64,000 nucleotides of DNA from NCBI GenBank assembly GCA_016214845.1, contig JACRMS010000030.1:1-64000 (forward strand), given 5' to 3'. A model generated the notes under the pieces. That model was not told where the DNA came from, did not search any database, and saw only the letters and a list, made by a program, of their open reading frames with translations. This DNA comes from Nitrospirota bacterium (lineage in GTDB: Bacteria > Nitrospirota > Thermodesulfovibrionia > UBA6902). Positions 8,339 to 17,093 of this stretch are shown one piece after another (position 1 is the first letter of the stretch; each line of letters opens with the position of its first letter). A program made the position numbers and the translations under genes.

Positions 8339-8441
8339 TGTTTTCAGCACAAGGGCTATATGAAAAGCCTTCAAAATAAGTTAGCATTACAACTGTTTTT
8401 TGACTGCTTTGCCGGGCTTCTTTATAATAGATTCGCAAGAT

Positions 8442-10022
8442 ATGAAATTACTTCTCATTTCCTTACAATCAAACGCCTCTCTGGTGGGCATTAAATACAT
8501 AGCCGCCAATGTCCGCTCTCAGAGGCACGAGGTCAGGATATTGCTGCTGCCCGGTTATCTGGAAAGCACACTGCATCCCGAGATCGAGACATTTGTCCGT
8601 AATTACAATCCTGATCTTATCGGAATAGGGCTGATGTCAATCGAGTTTTACCCCGCAAAAAACCTTACCCGTCTTTTGAAGGAGAAGTTTGATATCCCTG
8701 TGATCTGGGGAGGGCTTCATGTGATTTTGAAACCTGATGAATGTATCAAATACGCGGATTATGTTTGCGGCGGGGAAGGGGAGAATGCTGTTGTTGCATT
8801 GTTAGAGCATCTCAGAGACAAAGGGAGGAATGTTGTTCCTGATATTTCAAATATCTGGGTAAATGATAACGGCAGCATTATTAAAAAAGAAGCAGCGCCG
8901 GAAGTGGACCTCGACAGGCTGCCGATAATTGAATACCTGCCGGATTACTATTATGTCTTTCATAACGGACAGATAATTAGTTTTGCTCAACACCCGAAAC
9001 TGTTCCGCAGTTATTCTCTTTACGGCGGCACCTGTCATATGATGATAACGACGCGTGGATGTCCTTTTTACTGCGGGTACTGCGCCAATGCCTACACGAT
9101 GACGGTGTTCGGCAAAAAGATCAGGAAGAGATCGGTTGAGAATTGCATAGAGGAATTGAAGCTGGTCAAAAAAGACCCCTATGTCATTTATATCAATTTT
9201 GAAGACGACTGGTTCTTCTCCCATGACCGCGAGTGGATGAAAAGGTTTTGCGAGGAATATAAGGAACACATCAACCTGCCGTTTATGGTCCGGGTGTTCC
9301 CCGGAGTGCTGGACCGGGAAAAGTTATTCATGCTGAAAGACGCTGGATTGAGTCTCGTTATTATGGGGGTACAGACCGGCAGTGACAGGGTCAATTTTGA
9401 GATCTATAACAGGAAGGTCCGTTTCTCATCGGTAATAAAGGCTGCGGAGTTGATCTCTGAAAGCAAGGTCGCTCCGTATTATGAAATGATCGTGGACAAT
9501 CCGTATGAGACGGAAAAAGACCAGATGGATTGCATTGACTCGATGGCCAAACTGAAAAGGCCGTACACGATCTCTCTTGCGCATCTGACCTTCTTTCCCG
9601 GAACACTTTTAACTGAGAGAGCGGTCAAGGAAAAGATCGTTGATCCTGACGCGTATCTCACAAGATATATGGTCAAGATCGACAAGACTTATTTTAATAA
9701 ATTACTTTACATGACCCCGTATATCCCGCGTTTTTTAATTAAATTTCTAAACAAACCGGAAGCCTCAAGGAATTTCATACATCGGTTGCTTACAAATTGC
9801 TTTTTCTTTTTTGTGAAAAGGACCATAGAGCCGGCGGTGTTCTTCTTTGTCCTGACAAGAGGCTTGAAGTATAACTTTAACTGGACGGCGCGGACGGTTT
9901 TAGGCAACTGGAAGTCAGCGTTGGCAAAGCTACTGTTTAACTTCCTGGGTAAGAGCGACATGAAGTTTGACAAGAGATTAGAGTTGGTAAAAAAAGAAAT
10001 GCCGGAGCTTTTTGAAAAATAG
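8442..10022 (+). CDS. B12-binding-domain radical SAM protein, copy 1
   Basis: 526 residues from ATG at 8442 (MKLLLISLQSN), the start matching its paralogue. Residues 1-130 form a cobalamin-binding-like Rossmann domain (GVG-type strand IGIGLMSIEF, then VIWGGLH). The radical SAM core follows with TTRGCPFYCGYC, the C-x3-C-x2-C that binds the [4Fe-4S] cluster and SAM. The C-terminal 120 residues are basic and hydrophobic. Such proteins catalyse methylations or ring rearrangements; the reaction here is unknown. The next gene, 92 bases on, is a close tandem duplicate. Confidence 0.85.
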   Translation: MKLLLISLQSNASLVGIKYIAANVRSQRHEVRILLLPGYLESTLHPEIETFVRNYNPDLIGIGLMSIEFYPAKNLTRLLKEKFDIPVIWGGLHVILKPDECIKYADYVCGGEGENAVVALLEHLRDKGRNVVPDISNIWVNDNGSIIKKEAAPEVDLDRLPIIEYLPDYYYVFHNGQIISFAQHPKLFRSYSLYGGTCHMMITTRGCPFYCGYCANAYTMTVFGKKIRKRSVENCIEELKLVKKDPYVIYINFEDDWFFSHDREWMKRFCEEYKEHINLPFMVRVFPGVLDREKLFMLKDAGLSLVIMGVQTGSDRVNFEIYNRKVRFSSVIKAAELISESKVAPYYEMIVDNPYETEKDQMDCIDSMAKLKRPYTISLAHLTFFPGTLLTERAVKEKIVDPDAYLTRYMVKIDKTYFNKLLYMTPYIPRFLIKFLNKPEASRNFIHRLLTNCFFFFVKRTIEPAVFFFVLTRGLKYNFNWTARTVLGNWKSALAKLLFNFLGKSDMKFDKRLELVKKEMPELFEK

Positions 10023-10113
10023 GCAGCTTTATGTCAGACTAAAGATATTAAAAACACTAATATTCTATTTATTGATTGAAGCTTTTGTGATAAAAAGATA
10101 ATATAGAACGCCG

Positions 10114-11697
10114 ATGAGATTACTGCTTATTTCATTACAATCTAACGCATATGTTACGGGGCTGAAATACATCGCCGCGAATGCGCGCGCTCACGGGCAT
10201 AATGTCCGCGTATTGCTTCTTCCCGGATATCTTGAAAACAAACTGAGTCCTGCGATCGAGGATTTTATTTTAGATTACAGTCCCGATCTGATCGGCGTGG
10301 GACTGATGTCAATTGAATTTTATCCCGCGAAAAACCTTACCCGTCTTTTAAAAGAGAAGTTTAACATTCCGGTAATATGGGGCGGGGTGCATGTAATTTT
10401 GAACCCTGATGAATGTTTGAAATATGCCGACTACACATGCTGCGCCGATGGCGAGAGGGCGGTTGTTTCTTTGCTTGAACATTTAAGGACAAAAGGGCGG
10501 GATGTTGTCCCGGAAATTCCCAATGTGTGGGCCAGGATAAACGGGCAAATATCAAAACAACCTATTGCTCCGCCGGAGAAGAATCTCGACTCGCTTCCTT
10601 TCCAGGAATATCTGCCGGACTACTTCTACGGATTTCATAAAGATGGGATATATAATTTCGCGCAGAACCAGCGCCTCTTCCGCAAGTTTGCGTTGTACGG
10701 CGGCACATGCCACATGATGCTGACGACCAGAGGGTGTCCTTTTAAATGCGCGTATTGCGGCAACTCCGCCTTCATGTCAATTTACGGCAAGAACGTCAGG
10801 GAGAGGTCTGTTGCAAATGTAATCGCGGAGCTGAAAGAGGTGAAGAAGAATCCTTATGTGCTTTACATAAATATTCAGGACGACTGCTTCTTCGCGCACA
10901 ACCGCGAATGGATCAAAGAATTCTGTACGGAATACAAAAAGCATATAAACCTCCCGTTCCTTGTGCGTGTGATACCCACGATGATGGACAGGGAAAAATT
11001 GTTCATGCTCAGAGGCGCGGGGTTAAGCTGGATCGTCATGGGAATTCAGAGCGGCAGCGACAGGGTCAATTTTGAAGTCTACAACAGAAAGATTAAATTC
11101 ACATCAGTTGAGAAGGCGGCAGGTATAATTGCCGAAACAAGGGCCGCGCCGTTCTATGAACTGATTGTAGATAATCCATACGAGACGGAGGATGAAAAAA
11201 GGGAGACCATTACTGCTGTTTCACAATTAAATAAACCTTACACTGCCTCATTGGCCCATCTGACTTTCTTTCCGGGCACTCCCCTTGCGGAAAGGGCAGT
11301 GAAAGACAATATCGTCTCCCCTGATGCGTACCTGTACAGGTACATAGTCAAAATAGACAAGACATATTTAAACAAGCTGCTTGATATTACTCCCTACATT
11401 CCAAAGGCGGTTGTAAAGTTCCTCAATAAGCCGGAGGCATCAAGAAGAGTGATGCACCGGATACTTTTAAACAGTTTAGTTCCCGTTATAAAGAGGACCA
11501 TTGAACCGGCTGTATATTTTTTCATTACCACACGGGCCTTGGATTACAACATAAGCTGGACAATAAGGACAGTCCGCGGCGGGTGGAGATCTGCAATATC
11601 AAGAGTCATCTTTAATTTCCTCGGCAAAGGCGATCTCAAATATGATCAGAAGATGGAATGGGCCAGGAAAAACATGCCGGCGCTGTTTGAGAATTAA
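10114..11697 (+). CDS. B12-binding-domain radical SAM protein, copy 2
   Basis: 527 residues, alignable end to end with copy 1 (same MRLLLISLQSN start, same LTRLLKEKF, same YETE and HLTFFPGT segments), so it is a tandem duplication. The cluster motif is TTRGCPFKCAYC. The N-terminal cobalamin-binding-like domain is retained. Differences are spread along the length with many silent changes, so the duplication is not recent. It converges with the glycosyltransferase-like gene, the two ends overlapping by 4 bases. Confidence 0.85.
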   Translation: MRLLLISLQSNAYVTGLKYIAANARAHGHNVRVLLLPGYLENKLSPAIEDFILDYSPDLIGVGLMSIEFYPAKNLTRLLKEKFNIPVIWGGVHVILNPDECLKYADYTCCADGERAVVSLLEHLRTKGRDVVPEIPNVWARINGQISKQPIAPPEKNLDSLPFQEYLPDYFYGFHKDGIYNFAQNQRLFRKFALYGGTCHMMLTTRGCPFKCAYCGNSAFMSIYGKNVRERSVANVIAELKEVKKNPYVLYINIQDDCFFAHNREWIKEFCTEYKKHINLPFLVRVIPTMMDREKLFMLRGAGLSWIVMGIQSGSDRVNFEVYNRKIKFTSVEKAAGIIAETRAAPFYELIVDNPYETEDEKRETITAVSQLNKPYTASLAHLTFFPGTPLAERAVKDNIVSPDAYLYRYIVKIDKTYLNKLLDITPYIPKAVVKFLNKPEASRRVMHRILLNSLVPVIKRTIEPAVYFFITTRALDYNISWTIRTVRGGWRSAISRVIFNFLGKGDLKYDQKMEWARKNMPALFEN

Positions 11698-12728
11698 TTA
11701 GCGTAAATCTCTTTTATCTTCCCGTAAAAATCTTCTTGTCCAACAGGCAGCGCCTCTGTTCTTTCCATCAGGATATTATTAAAAACATACGCGCACAAAT
11801 CCGACACATCGCCTTCTTTTACGAGTGTAAGGCTGATAGGAAAGTAGACGTAATTTCCCGACTGTACAGACCGCCTGGCGCAGAAGGCTATGTCGTCAAA
11901 TAAGGGTTTGCCGTCGCAGCTCAGGTTTCTCAGTATAAGGTCTGACTTTGCGTATGCAATTGAAAGGAGGCGGGTGTCTGCCGGATCTATGAAAATTAAA
12001 TTGTCGTTCAGATGTTCTCTTATCTCCAATATGGCGTGCTGAAGTTTGGATGAGAATTTTTCGGAAAAGGAAACCACTATGCCTATGTCATCAGTGAAAT
12101 ATTTTAATAAGAAGGCATTGAGGACTTCAAATGACAGCGAAGGGAACCGGAGGTTTGTAAAGAAAATAATCTTATTTTTATTTTGCAATTTCTTTAAGAT
12201 CAAAACTTCATTTTCCTTCAAATCTTCCGGGACGCCTACTAACGAAGGCATTATCTCAAATTTGTCTTTCCCTTTGTAATGGGTTGCTGCAACATCATAT
12301 GTATGTTTATCGCCGCAGATGATCCTGTCCGCCCATGAATAGGAAAGGTTGAGCAGCTGCTGTCCCCCCATCTTGCTCCTTAACTGTCCGAAAACAGAAA
12401 AAAGCTCAGGGTGCATTGTTATCAAAATTCTTTTGAACAACATCCTCCCGAATGCGACCGCTGTCACCAGCTTCATCAATCCTGGACGGGTGTAGCCTTT
12501 TGTGAGAAAGTGGATAACATTGCAGTTGAGGCCGTAGCGCATCAATTTCATGATGAAGTCGGAATAGTTTTTAATATCGACAAATTCTTTTTCGATTGAG
12601 GGATTTTCGGAAATGTTCAGGACAACACAGCGGTGGCCTTCCTGTTGAAGGTGATTAAGCAAGGTCAGGTTATGAAGGCTCTCTTCTTCGTAAGGGGGAG
12701 CGAAGTTCCCGATGAACAGTGTTTTCAT
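11694..12728 (-). CDS. Glycosyltransferase-like protein (GT-B type)
   Basis: 344 residues. The N-terminal NFAPPYEEESLHNLTLLNHLQQEGH resembles the nucleotide-free domain of GT4-type glycosyltransferases, and the middle (ADRIICGDKHTYDV, then IIFFTNLRFPSLSFEVLNAF) resembles the domain linker and second Rossmann unit. The C-terminal E-x7-E motif is not obvious, so activity is unproven. It sits 1 base from the downstream SAM-hydrolase-family gene on the same strand. Confidence 0.55.
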   Translation of the reverse strand: MKTLFIGNFAPPYEEESLHNLTLLNHLQQEGHRCVVLNISENPSIEKEFVDIKNYSDFIMKLMRYGLNCNVIHFLTKGYTRPGLMKLVTAVAFGRMLFKRILITMHPELFSVFGQLRSKMGGQQLLNLSYSWADRIICGDKHTYDVAATHYKGKDKFEIMPSLVGVPEDLKENEVLILKKLQNKNKIIFFTNLRFPSLSFEVLNAFLLKYFTDDIGIVVSFSEKFSSKLQHAILEIREHLNDNLIFIDPADTRLLSIAYAKSDLILRNLSCDGKPLFDDIAFCARRSVQSGNYVYFPISLTLVKEGDVSDLCAYVFNNILMERTEALPVGQEDFYGKIKEIYAN

Positions 12729-12729
12729 T

Positions 12730-13542
12730 TCAATCGATAAGCATTATGCTTGCAGGGTCGCCTATCTTAATATTGAAGAGTTCAGCGGCATTGTTCTGTT
12801 TGATAAAAAGCTCAAGATGTCCGAAGCCGTTTATGGTCGCGGACAAAGTCTGGTCTTGAGATTCAGCGTAATAACTTACAAACGGCAACTGCTTGTCCTG
12901 ATAGATTACCTTAAATTTGTGTTTTGAATCTACAGGGGCCAATTGCGCTATAGTGTCAATCGTGATGTTGGTTATGGCATTGCCGAAATGGTCCATGGAA
13001 ACCACCTCGCCGCTGATGGCGCTGCTGTTTGAAAGTACAGGTTTCGGCAGGGAGATTTTAATATAATCATGAATACGTTCTCCGAATTTATGAGAATCCA
13101 CCCCTTTGGAAAGCCATGCCGCAACCGGAGCAAATATATCTCTGCCGTGAAACGTTGAGCCCTTAACGGGCAGAAAATAATGCGCTGAGTTCAAATGAAT
13201 GACCTTAAAAAAATTAGAATCCTCCTGTTCAAAAATTTGAGTGAATATGCCGTTATCAGGGCCGATGAAATAATGATCTTCAGTGATGACAAGCAGCGGC
13301 CTTCTATCTCCGCCTACTCCGGGGTCTACGACAACCAGATGGATTGTGGCTGGCGGGAAATATTTATAGCACATACCGATTACCTGTGAGGCCTCATATA
13401 TGTTATGCCGTTCTATATTATGAGTAATGTCTATTATCTTTGCCTGCGAATTTATTCCAAGTATTACACCCTTCACCATTCCCACAAAGGAATCTTTCAG
13501 CCCGTAGTCCGTTATTAAAGTTATCATTGGTCTTTCTAACAT
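12730..13542 (-). CDS. SAM hydroxide adenosyltransferase / SAM hydrolase family (DUF62)
   Basis: 270 residues. MITLITDYGLKDSFVGMVKG, DITHNI, VVVDPGVGG and the GPDNGI segment are the family signatures. Characterised relatives hydrolyse S-adenosylmethionine to adenosine and methionine, and halogenases share the fold. The C-terminal domain begins at about residue 175. It overlaps the 3' end of pyrD by 7 bases (same strand), so it is probably expressed with pyrK-pyrD. Confidence 0.85.
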   Translation of the reverse strand: MLERPMITLITDYGLKDSFVGMVKGVILGINSQAKIIDITHNIERHNIYEASQVIGMCYKYFPPATIHLVVVDPGVGGDRRPLLVITEDHYFIGPDNGIFTQIFEQEDSNFFKVIHLNSAHYFLPVKGSTFHGRDIFAPVAAWLSKGVDSHKFGERIHDYIKISLPKPVLSNSSAISGEVVSMDHFGNAITNITIDTIAQLAPVDSKHKFKVIYQDKQLPFVSYYAESQDQTLSATINGFGHLELFIKQNNAAELFNIKIGDPASIMLID

Positions 13543-14447
13543 TTAACTGTCCCTGTTAATTCTTTTAGTGAATTGATCTTGTTTTCCGTCATAAAAGATT
13601 TTATTCCCTCAAGTATATCCATTGTAGCTCTCGGGTTGACAAAATTCGCGGTGCCCACAGCGACAGCGCTCGCGCCTGCGAGAACAAATTCAAGGGCGTC
13701 TTCTGCAGAGATTATCCCGCCCATGCCGATAATCGGGACGTTAACCGTTTTGAAACATTCCCAAACCATCCTGACGGCAACAGGCCTGATGGCAGGGCCT
13801 GATAACCCTCCAGTTATATTTGCGAGACGGGACCGTCTTGTTTTTATATTGATGCTCATTCCGGTAATTGTATTAATTAATGATATGATGTCGCTCCCCG
13901 CATCTTCCGCAGCCTTTGCAAATAACTTTATATCGGCTGTATTTGGCGAAAGTTTAGTAATCAACGGCAGACGGGTCCTGCGTCTTACGTCCCGTATCAA
14001 TTCTTCAAAGATTTTAATGTCCGTTCCGAAGACGATGCCTCCCTTTTTAACATTCGGACAGGAGACATTCAGCTCAATGGCGTCGACTCCAGCGGCTTCC
14101 AGGTCCTCCGCAAGTTCAATGTATTCATTAATGGAGGTGCCGAGGATATTCACTATTATCTTTGTATTGAAATTCCTCAAATAGGGTAGCTGCTGTTTGA
14201 TAAACTCTTTCAGCCCCGCATTCTGCAGGCCAATGGCATTCAACATTCCACAGGGCGTCTCACAGATGCGCGGTCCGGGATTGCCCTTCATCGGTTTCAG
14301 GGATATGCCCTTTACAACAATTGCTCCGAGTTGGTTCAGATCAATAAATTCGGAGTATTCCTTGCCGTAACCGAATGTCCCGGAGGCGGTCATAACGGGA
14401 TTCGTTAGTTTCAGTTTGCCTAAGTTAGTTGTTAAGTTCATTCCCAT
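13536..14447 (-). CDS. pyrD: Dihydroorotate dehydrogenase B, catalytic subunit
   Basis: 303 residues, class 1B. MTASGTFGYGKEY, the FMN-site GISLKPMKGNPGPRICET, NVSCPNVKKGG with the catalytic cysteine expected of class 1 enzymes, and IGMGGI are visible. It oxidises dihydroorotate to orotate in the cytoplasm, passing electrons via PyrK to NAD. It overlaps pyrK by 10 bases, the standard heterotetramer gene pair. Confidence 0.93.
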   Translation of the reverse strand: MGMNLTTNLGKLKLTNPVMTASGTFGYGKEYSEFIDLNQLGAIVVKGISLKPMKGNPGPRICETPCGMLNAIGLQNAGLKEFIKQQLPYLRNFNTKIIVNILGTSINEYIELAEDLEAAGVDAIELNVSCPNVKKGGIVFGTDIKIFEELIRDVRRRTRLPLITKLSPNTADIKLFAKAAEDAGSDIISLINTITGMSINIKTRRSRLANITGGLSGPAIRPVAVRMVWECFKTVNVPIIGMGGIISAEDALEFVLAGASAVAVGTANFVNPRATMDILEGIKSFMTENKINSLKELTGTVKC

Positions 14448-15211
14448 ATGACCTCATTTATCGGAAACACAGGGCCCTCCCTGCAAACTCTTTTGTACCC
14501 GTCCGTTGTATTGACTACGCAGCCGAGACATGTGCCCAGACCGCACGCCATATTTTGTTCAAGGGCGATATAACCTTTAAGATTGGATTTTTTTGCGAGA
14601 TCAGACAGCGCGATAAGCATAGGCTCCGGCCCGCACGCATAAAGGCAGGGCAGGGCCTTGAATGATTGAGAAGATATATACTTGTTGAGGACATCTACGA
14701 TATTTCCCTTTTCGCCCAACGACCCGTCGTCAGTGGAAATCACTGGTTCAATGCCAAGGGATATTAATTCATCAATGCACAGGAGTTCCTCATGTGTCCG
14801 CGCGCCATAGAAACAAAGAGGGCGGTATTTATTAATTGTTTCAGCAAGCCCTAAAATGGGCGCTATTCCAAGTCCTCCGGCCACCATTATTATTTTGTTA
14901 TCAGAGCGCAGTGAAGGAAAGGCGTTGCCGAGAGGGCCGATAATTTCCAGGATGTCTCCGGGTTTTCTGTTGCTTAAAATACTGGTGCCTTTGCCGGTAA
15001 CTCTATAGAGGACCTGGAAGTCCCTCCCGAGCCAGCGGTGAATGCTGAACGGTCTCTTCAGCAGAGGGTCAAGGCAGTTGTCTACCGAGATCATAAAAAA
15101 ATTGCCCGGTTTCGGTTTCCCGATTTTCACAAGGGGGTGAAGCGTTAAAAGGAAGTGATTTTTTATGACCTGCCGGTTTTCTATGACAGATGCTTTAAAT
15201 AATCTACTCAA
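14438..15211 (-). CDS. pyrK: Dihydroorotate dehydrogenase B, electron-transfer subunit
   Basis: 257 residues with a ferredoxin-reductase fold: FAD-binding part (FMISVDNCLDPLLKRPFSIH), the nucleotide-binding MVAGGLGIAPIL, CGPEPML, and the C-terminal [2Fe-2S] ligands in ACGLGTCLGCVV plus a later cysteine (RVCREGP). It links PyrD to NAD. It overlaps greA by 8 bases upstream and pyrD by 10 downstream. Confidence 0.93.
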   Translation of the reverse strand: MSRLFKASVIENRQVIKNHFLLTLHPLVKIGKPKPGNFFMISVDNCLDPLLKRPFSIHRWLGRDFQVLYRVTGKGTSILSNRKPGDILEIIGPLGNAFPSLRSDNKIIMVAGGLGIAPILGLAETINKYRPLCFYGARTHEELLCIDELISLGIEPVISTDDGSLGEKGNIVDVLNKYISSQSFKALPCLYACGPEPMLIALSDLAKKSNLKGYIALEQNMACGLGTCLGCVVNTTDGYKRVCREGPVFPINEVIWE

Positions 15212-15677
15212 ATGTTATCTCTAAGATTTCGTACTCAATAGTTCTTGCCGGCGCTTTTACCACTGCGATGTCGCCGGGTTCTTTTCCGATCAGCGCCCTG
15301 CCCACAGGTGATGTAATGGATATCTTACGCTCCTTGATGTTTGCTTCTTCGGTGCCGACGAGAATAAACTCATATTCTTCATCAGCGTCTACGTCCAGGA
15401 CTTTCACCTTCGCGCCAAAGGCGACCTTTGACTGGGTAATTTTTGACGGGTCAATAACTTCGGCAAGGGCGATTTTCGACTGGAGTTCCTGTATCCTGCC
15501 CTCCAGGAAGGATTGTTTTTCTTTTGCGGCATGATATTCCGCATTTTCAGACAGGTCACCGTGCGCCCGGGCCTCTGCAATTGCCTTAATATTTTGCGGG
15601 CGTTCTATTTTAATAAGCCTGTCAAGCTCGTCCTTGAGTTTTTGGTGCCCGCCCGGTGTCATCGGAAATTTTTGCAT
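15204..15677 (-). CDS. greA: Transcription elongation factor GreA
   Basis: 157 residues, the usual GreA length. MTPGGHQKLKDELDRL opens the N-terminal coiled coil, with the acidic tip in ARAHGDLSENAEYHAAKE; the C-terminal FKBP-like domain has SPVGRALIGKEPGD. GreA enters the RNA polymerase secondary channel and stimulates cleavage of backtracked RNA. It is promoter-proximal to pyrK-pyrD and overlaps pyrK by 8 bases. Confidence 0.95.
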   Translation of the reverse strand: MQKFPMTPGGHQKLKDELDRLIKIERPQNIKAIAEARAHGDLSENAEYHAAKEKQSFLEGRIQELQSKIALAEVIDPSKITQSKVAFGAKVKVLDVDADEEYEFILVGTEEANIKERKISITSPVGRALIGKEPGDIAVVKAPARTIEYEILEITFE

Positions 15678-15931
15678 GATGAAAATTTTAACAATATGTA
15701 TTTAATAAAGTAAAGGCAATATATAAAAATAGAGAGGGTTTTGTTCAGTTTATTAAAATAATCCTTTAAAAACCCGTCTATTGACTTAATTAACATAAGC
15801 TGTCATTATATAAAACCAAAGTTTCAAAAGTTCTTGCAACGCAAAAGATTGCCGCAATTCTTTTAACTTTGCGATTTTTTTTGTTTGTTTAATAAAATAG
15901 TTAATATAAAGACTTGGAGCACGTAATAAAC

Positions 15932-16321
15932 ATGACGCCAAAACAGGATTATGTAAAAAAAATGGAATTGAAAAAGCTTCGGAGGGTTGAAGCAGGCATA
16001 GTTTCTGACCGCTATCCCGGAGTTTCCAATATCGTTATTCATATGACGTACTTCCACGAAGCTGAAAATCCGGTCCTTATGGAGCGTACAATAAATGTCT
16101 TTCCTACAAGCATCGCGGATTTTAAAATGGAATGCATGATCAGAGGATGTGACAGCGGTGGCTTTGATTTAACACCTGTTATTTCCAAGCTGATCAAACA
16201 ACATAAAAAGATGGCAAAAGGGGATATGAATTGCAGGGGCAAAATAGGTGATTATTCATCACATCATGCTAATGTTTCATATGAAATCAGCATAAAGTAT
16301 AACAATAAACACTCTATATAG
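15932..16321 (+). CDS. Conserved-looking hypothetical protein
   Basis: 129 residues from ATG at 15932 with GGAG about 12 bases upstream; a TTG at 15914 would add 6. The sequence alternates beta-like segments (NIVIHMTYFHEAEN, RTINVFPTSIADF) with a lysine-rich helix (VISKLIKQHKKMAKG). I do not recognise the family. It stands alone, converging on rpsU. The 235 bases upstream are AT-rich with no clear promoter match. Confidence 0.55.
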   Translation: MTPKQDYVKKMELKKLRRVEAGIVSDRYPGVSNIVIHMTYFHEAENPVLMERTINVFPTSIADFKMECMIRGCDSGGFDLTPVISKLIKQHKKMAKGDMNCRGKIGDYSSHHANVSYEISIKYNNKHSI

Positions 16322-16332
16322 AATTTAAATTA

Positions 16333-16533
16333 TCAATCCCGTCCAAATCTTTTAAACCTTAGTGCTTTACTCTTTTTCTTTCGGGCTTCAATACGTTTTC
16401 GCTTTTCTTTTTCAGAAGGCTTTTCATAAGATCTCCGCCTTTTAAGCTCTTTGAATAGTCCTTCTTTCTGAAGACTGATTTTTAAATCTTTTATAGCTTT
16501 TTCTATATTTTTCCCATAGACTTTTATTTCCAA
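16333..16533 (-). CDS. rpsU: 30S ribosomal protein bS21
   Basis: 66 residues. MEIKVYGKNIEKAIKDLKISLQKEG followed by LKRRRSYEKPSEKEKRKR is the bS21 pattern, with a basic C-terminal tail. It joins the 30S subunit platform and helps initiation. It lies 6 bases downstream of the RRM protein gene, so the pair is likely co-transcribed. Confidence 0.9.
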   Translation of the reverse strand: MEIKVYGKNIEKAIKDLKISLQKEGLFKELKRRRSYEKPSEKEKRKRIEARKKKSKALRFKRFGRD

Positions 16534-16539
16534 GATGGG

Positions 16540-16923
16540 TTATCTTCTCCCTCTTCTCTGTCCTGCTCCACCTTTACCTCTGCTGCCGCCACCAGGGCCG
16601 CCGCCAAAGCCGCCTCTGCCTCTGTCGTTACCGCCTCTGCCGCCGCCGCCAAAACCGCCTCTTCTTTCCCTCGGGGCCTGGGGACGCGCTTCGTTAACAA
16701 CGATGGTCCGTTCCATAAAGGTTGTTCCGTTCAGGCTTGTAATAGCTTTGCCTGCATCTTCTTCCGAAACCATTTCAACAAAGCCGAAGCCTTTTGACTG
16801 GCCGGTCTGTGCGTCAGTGATGATTTTTACTGATTCAACTTCACCGACTGTTGAGAAGAGCTCGTGAAGAGCGTCCTCTGAAGCCTGAAACGGAATGCTT
16901 CCTACATACAATTTTTTTCCCAT
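16540..16923 (-). CDS. RRM-type RNA-binding protein with glycine-rich tail
   Basis: 127 residues from ATG at 16923 (MGKKLYVGSIPF). One RNA recognition motif of about 80 residues with RNP2 (LYVGSI) and RNP1 (KGFGFVEM), then an arginine-glycine-rich tail (GGFGGGGRGGNDRGRGG). Similar small RRM proteins in cyanobacteria and other bacteria are cold-inducible RNA chaperones. A hairpin with a U-run in the leader (16955-16987) could control it. Paired with rpsU. Confidence 0.9.
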   Translation of the reverse strand: MGKKLYVGSIPFQASEDALHELFSTVGEVESVKIITDAQTGQSKGFGFVEMVSEEDAGKAITSLNGTTFMERTIVVNEARPQAPRERRGGFGGGGRGGNDRGRGGFGGGPGGGSRGKGGAGQRRGRR

Positions 16924-16954
16924 GTCTAAACTTCTCCTTAGTAAAAAAAAATTT

Positions 16955-16987
16955 AAAGCCTCACAGTCTTTAAAGCTGAGAGGCTTT
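16955..16987 (-). terminator. Hairpin with U-run between carB and the RRM gene
   Basis: On the minus strand AAAGCCTCTCAG pairs with CTGTGAGGCTTT around a 9-base loop and is followed by a run of nine T. It lies 107 bases after the carB stop and 32 bases before the RRM start. The simplest reading is the car operon terminator; a leader attenuator of the RRM gene is the alternative. An AT-rich palindrome (about 16987-17007) directly precedes it. Confidence 0.7.
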
Positions 16988-17093
16988 ATCAACTTTAAAA
17001 GTTGATAATACTATAGCATAAAAATTAAAAAAAACATATTAGCTGCAAGGACGGTTATTAAAATTAATATTGCATCCATTTCCTGAAAATAAA

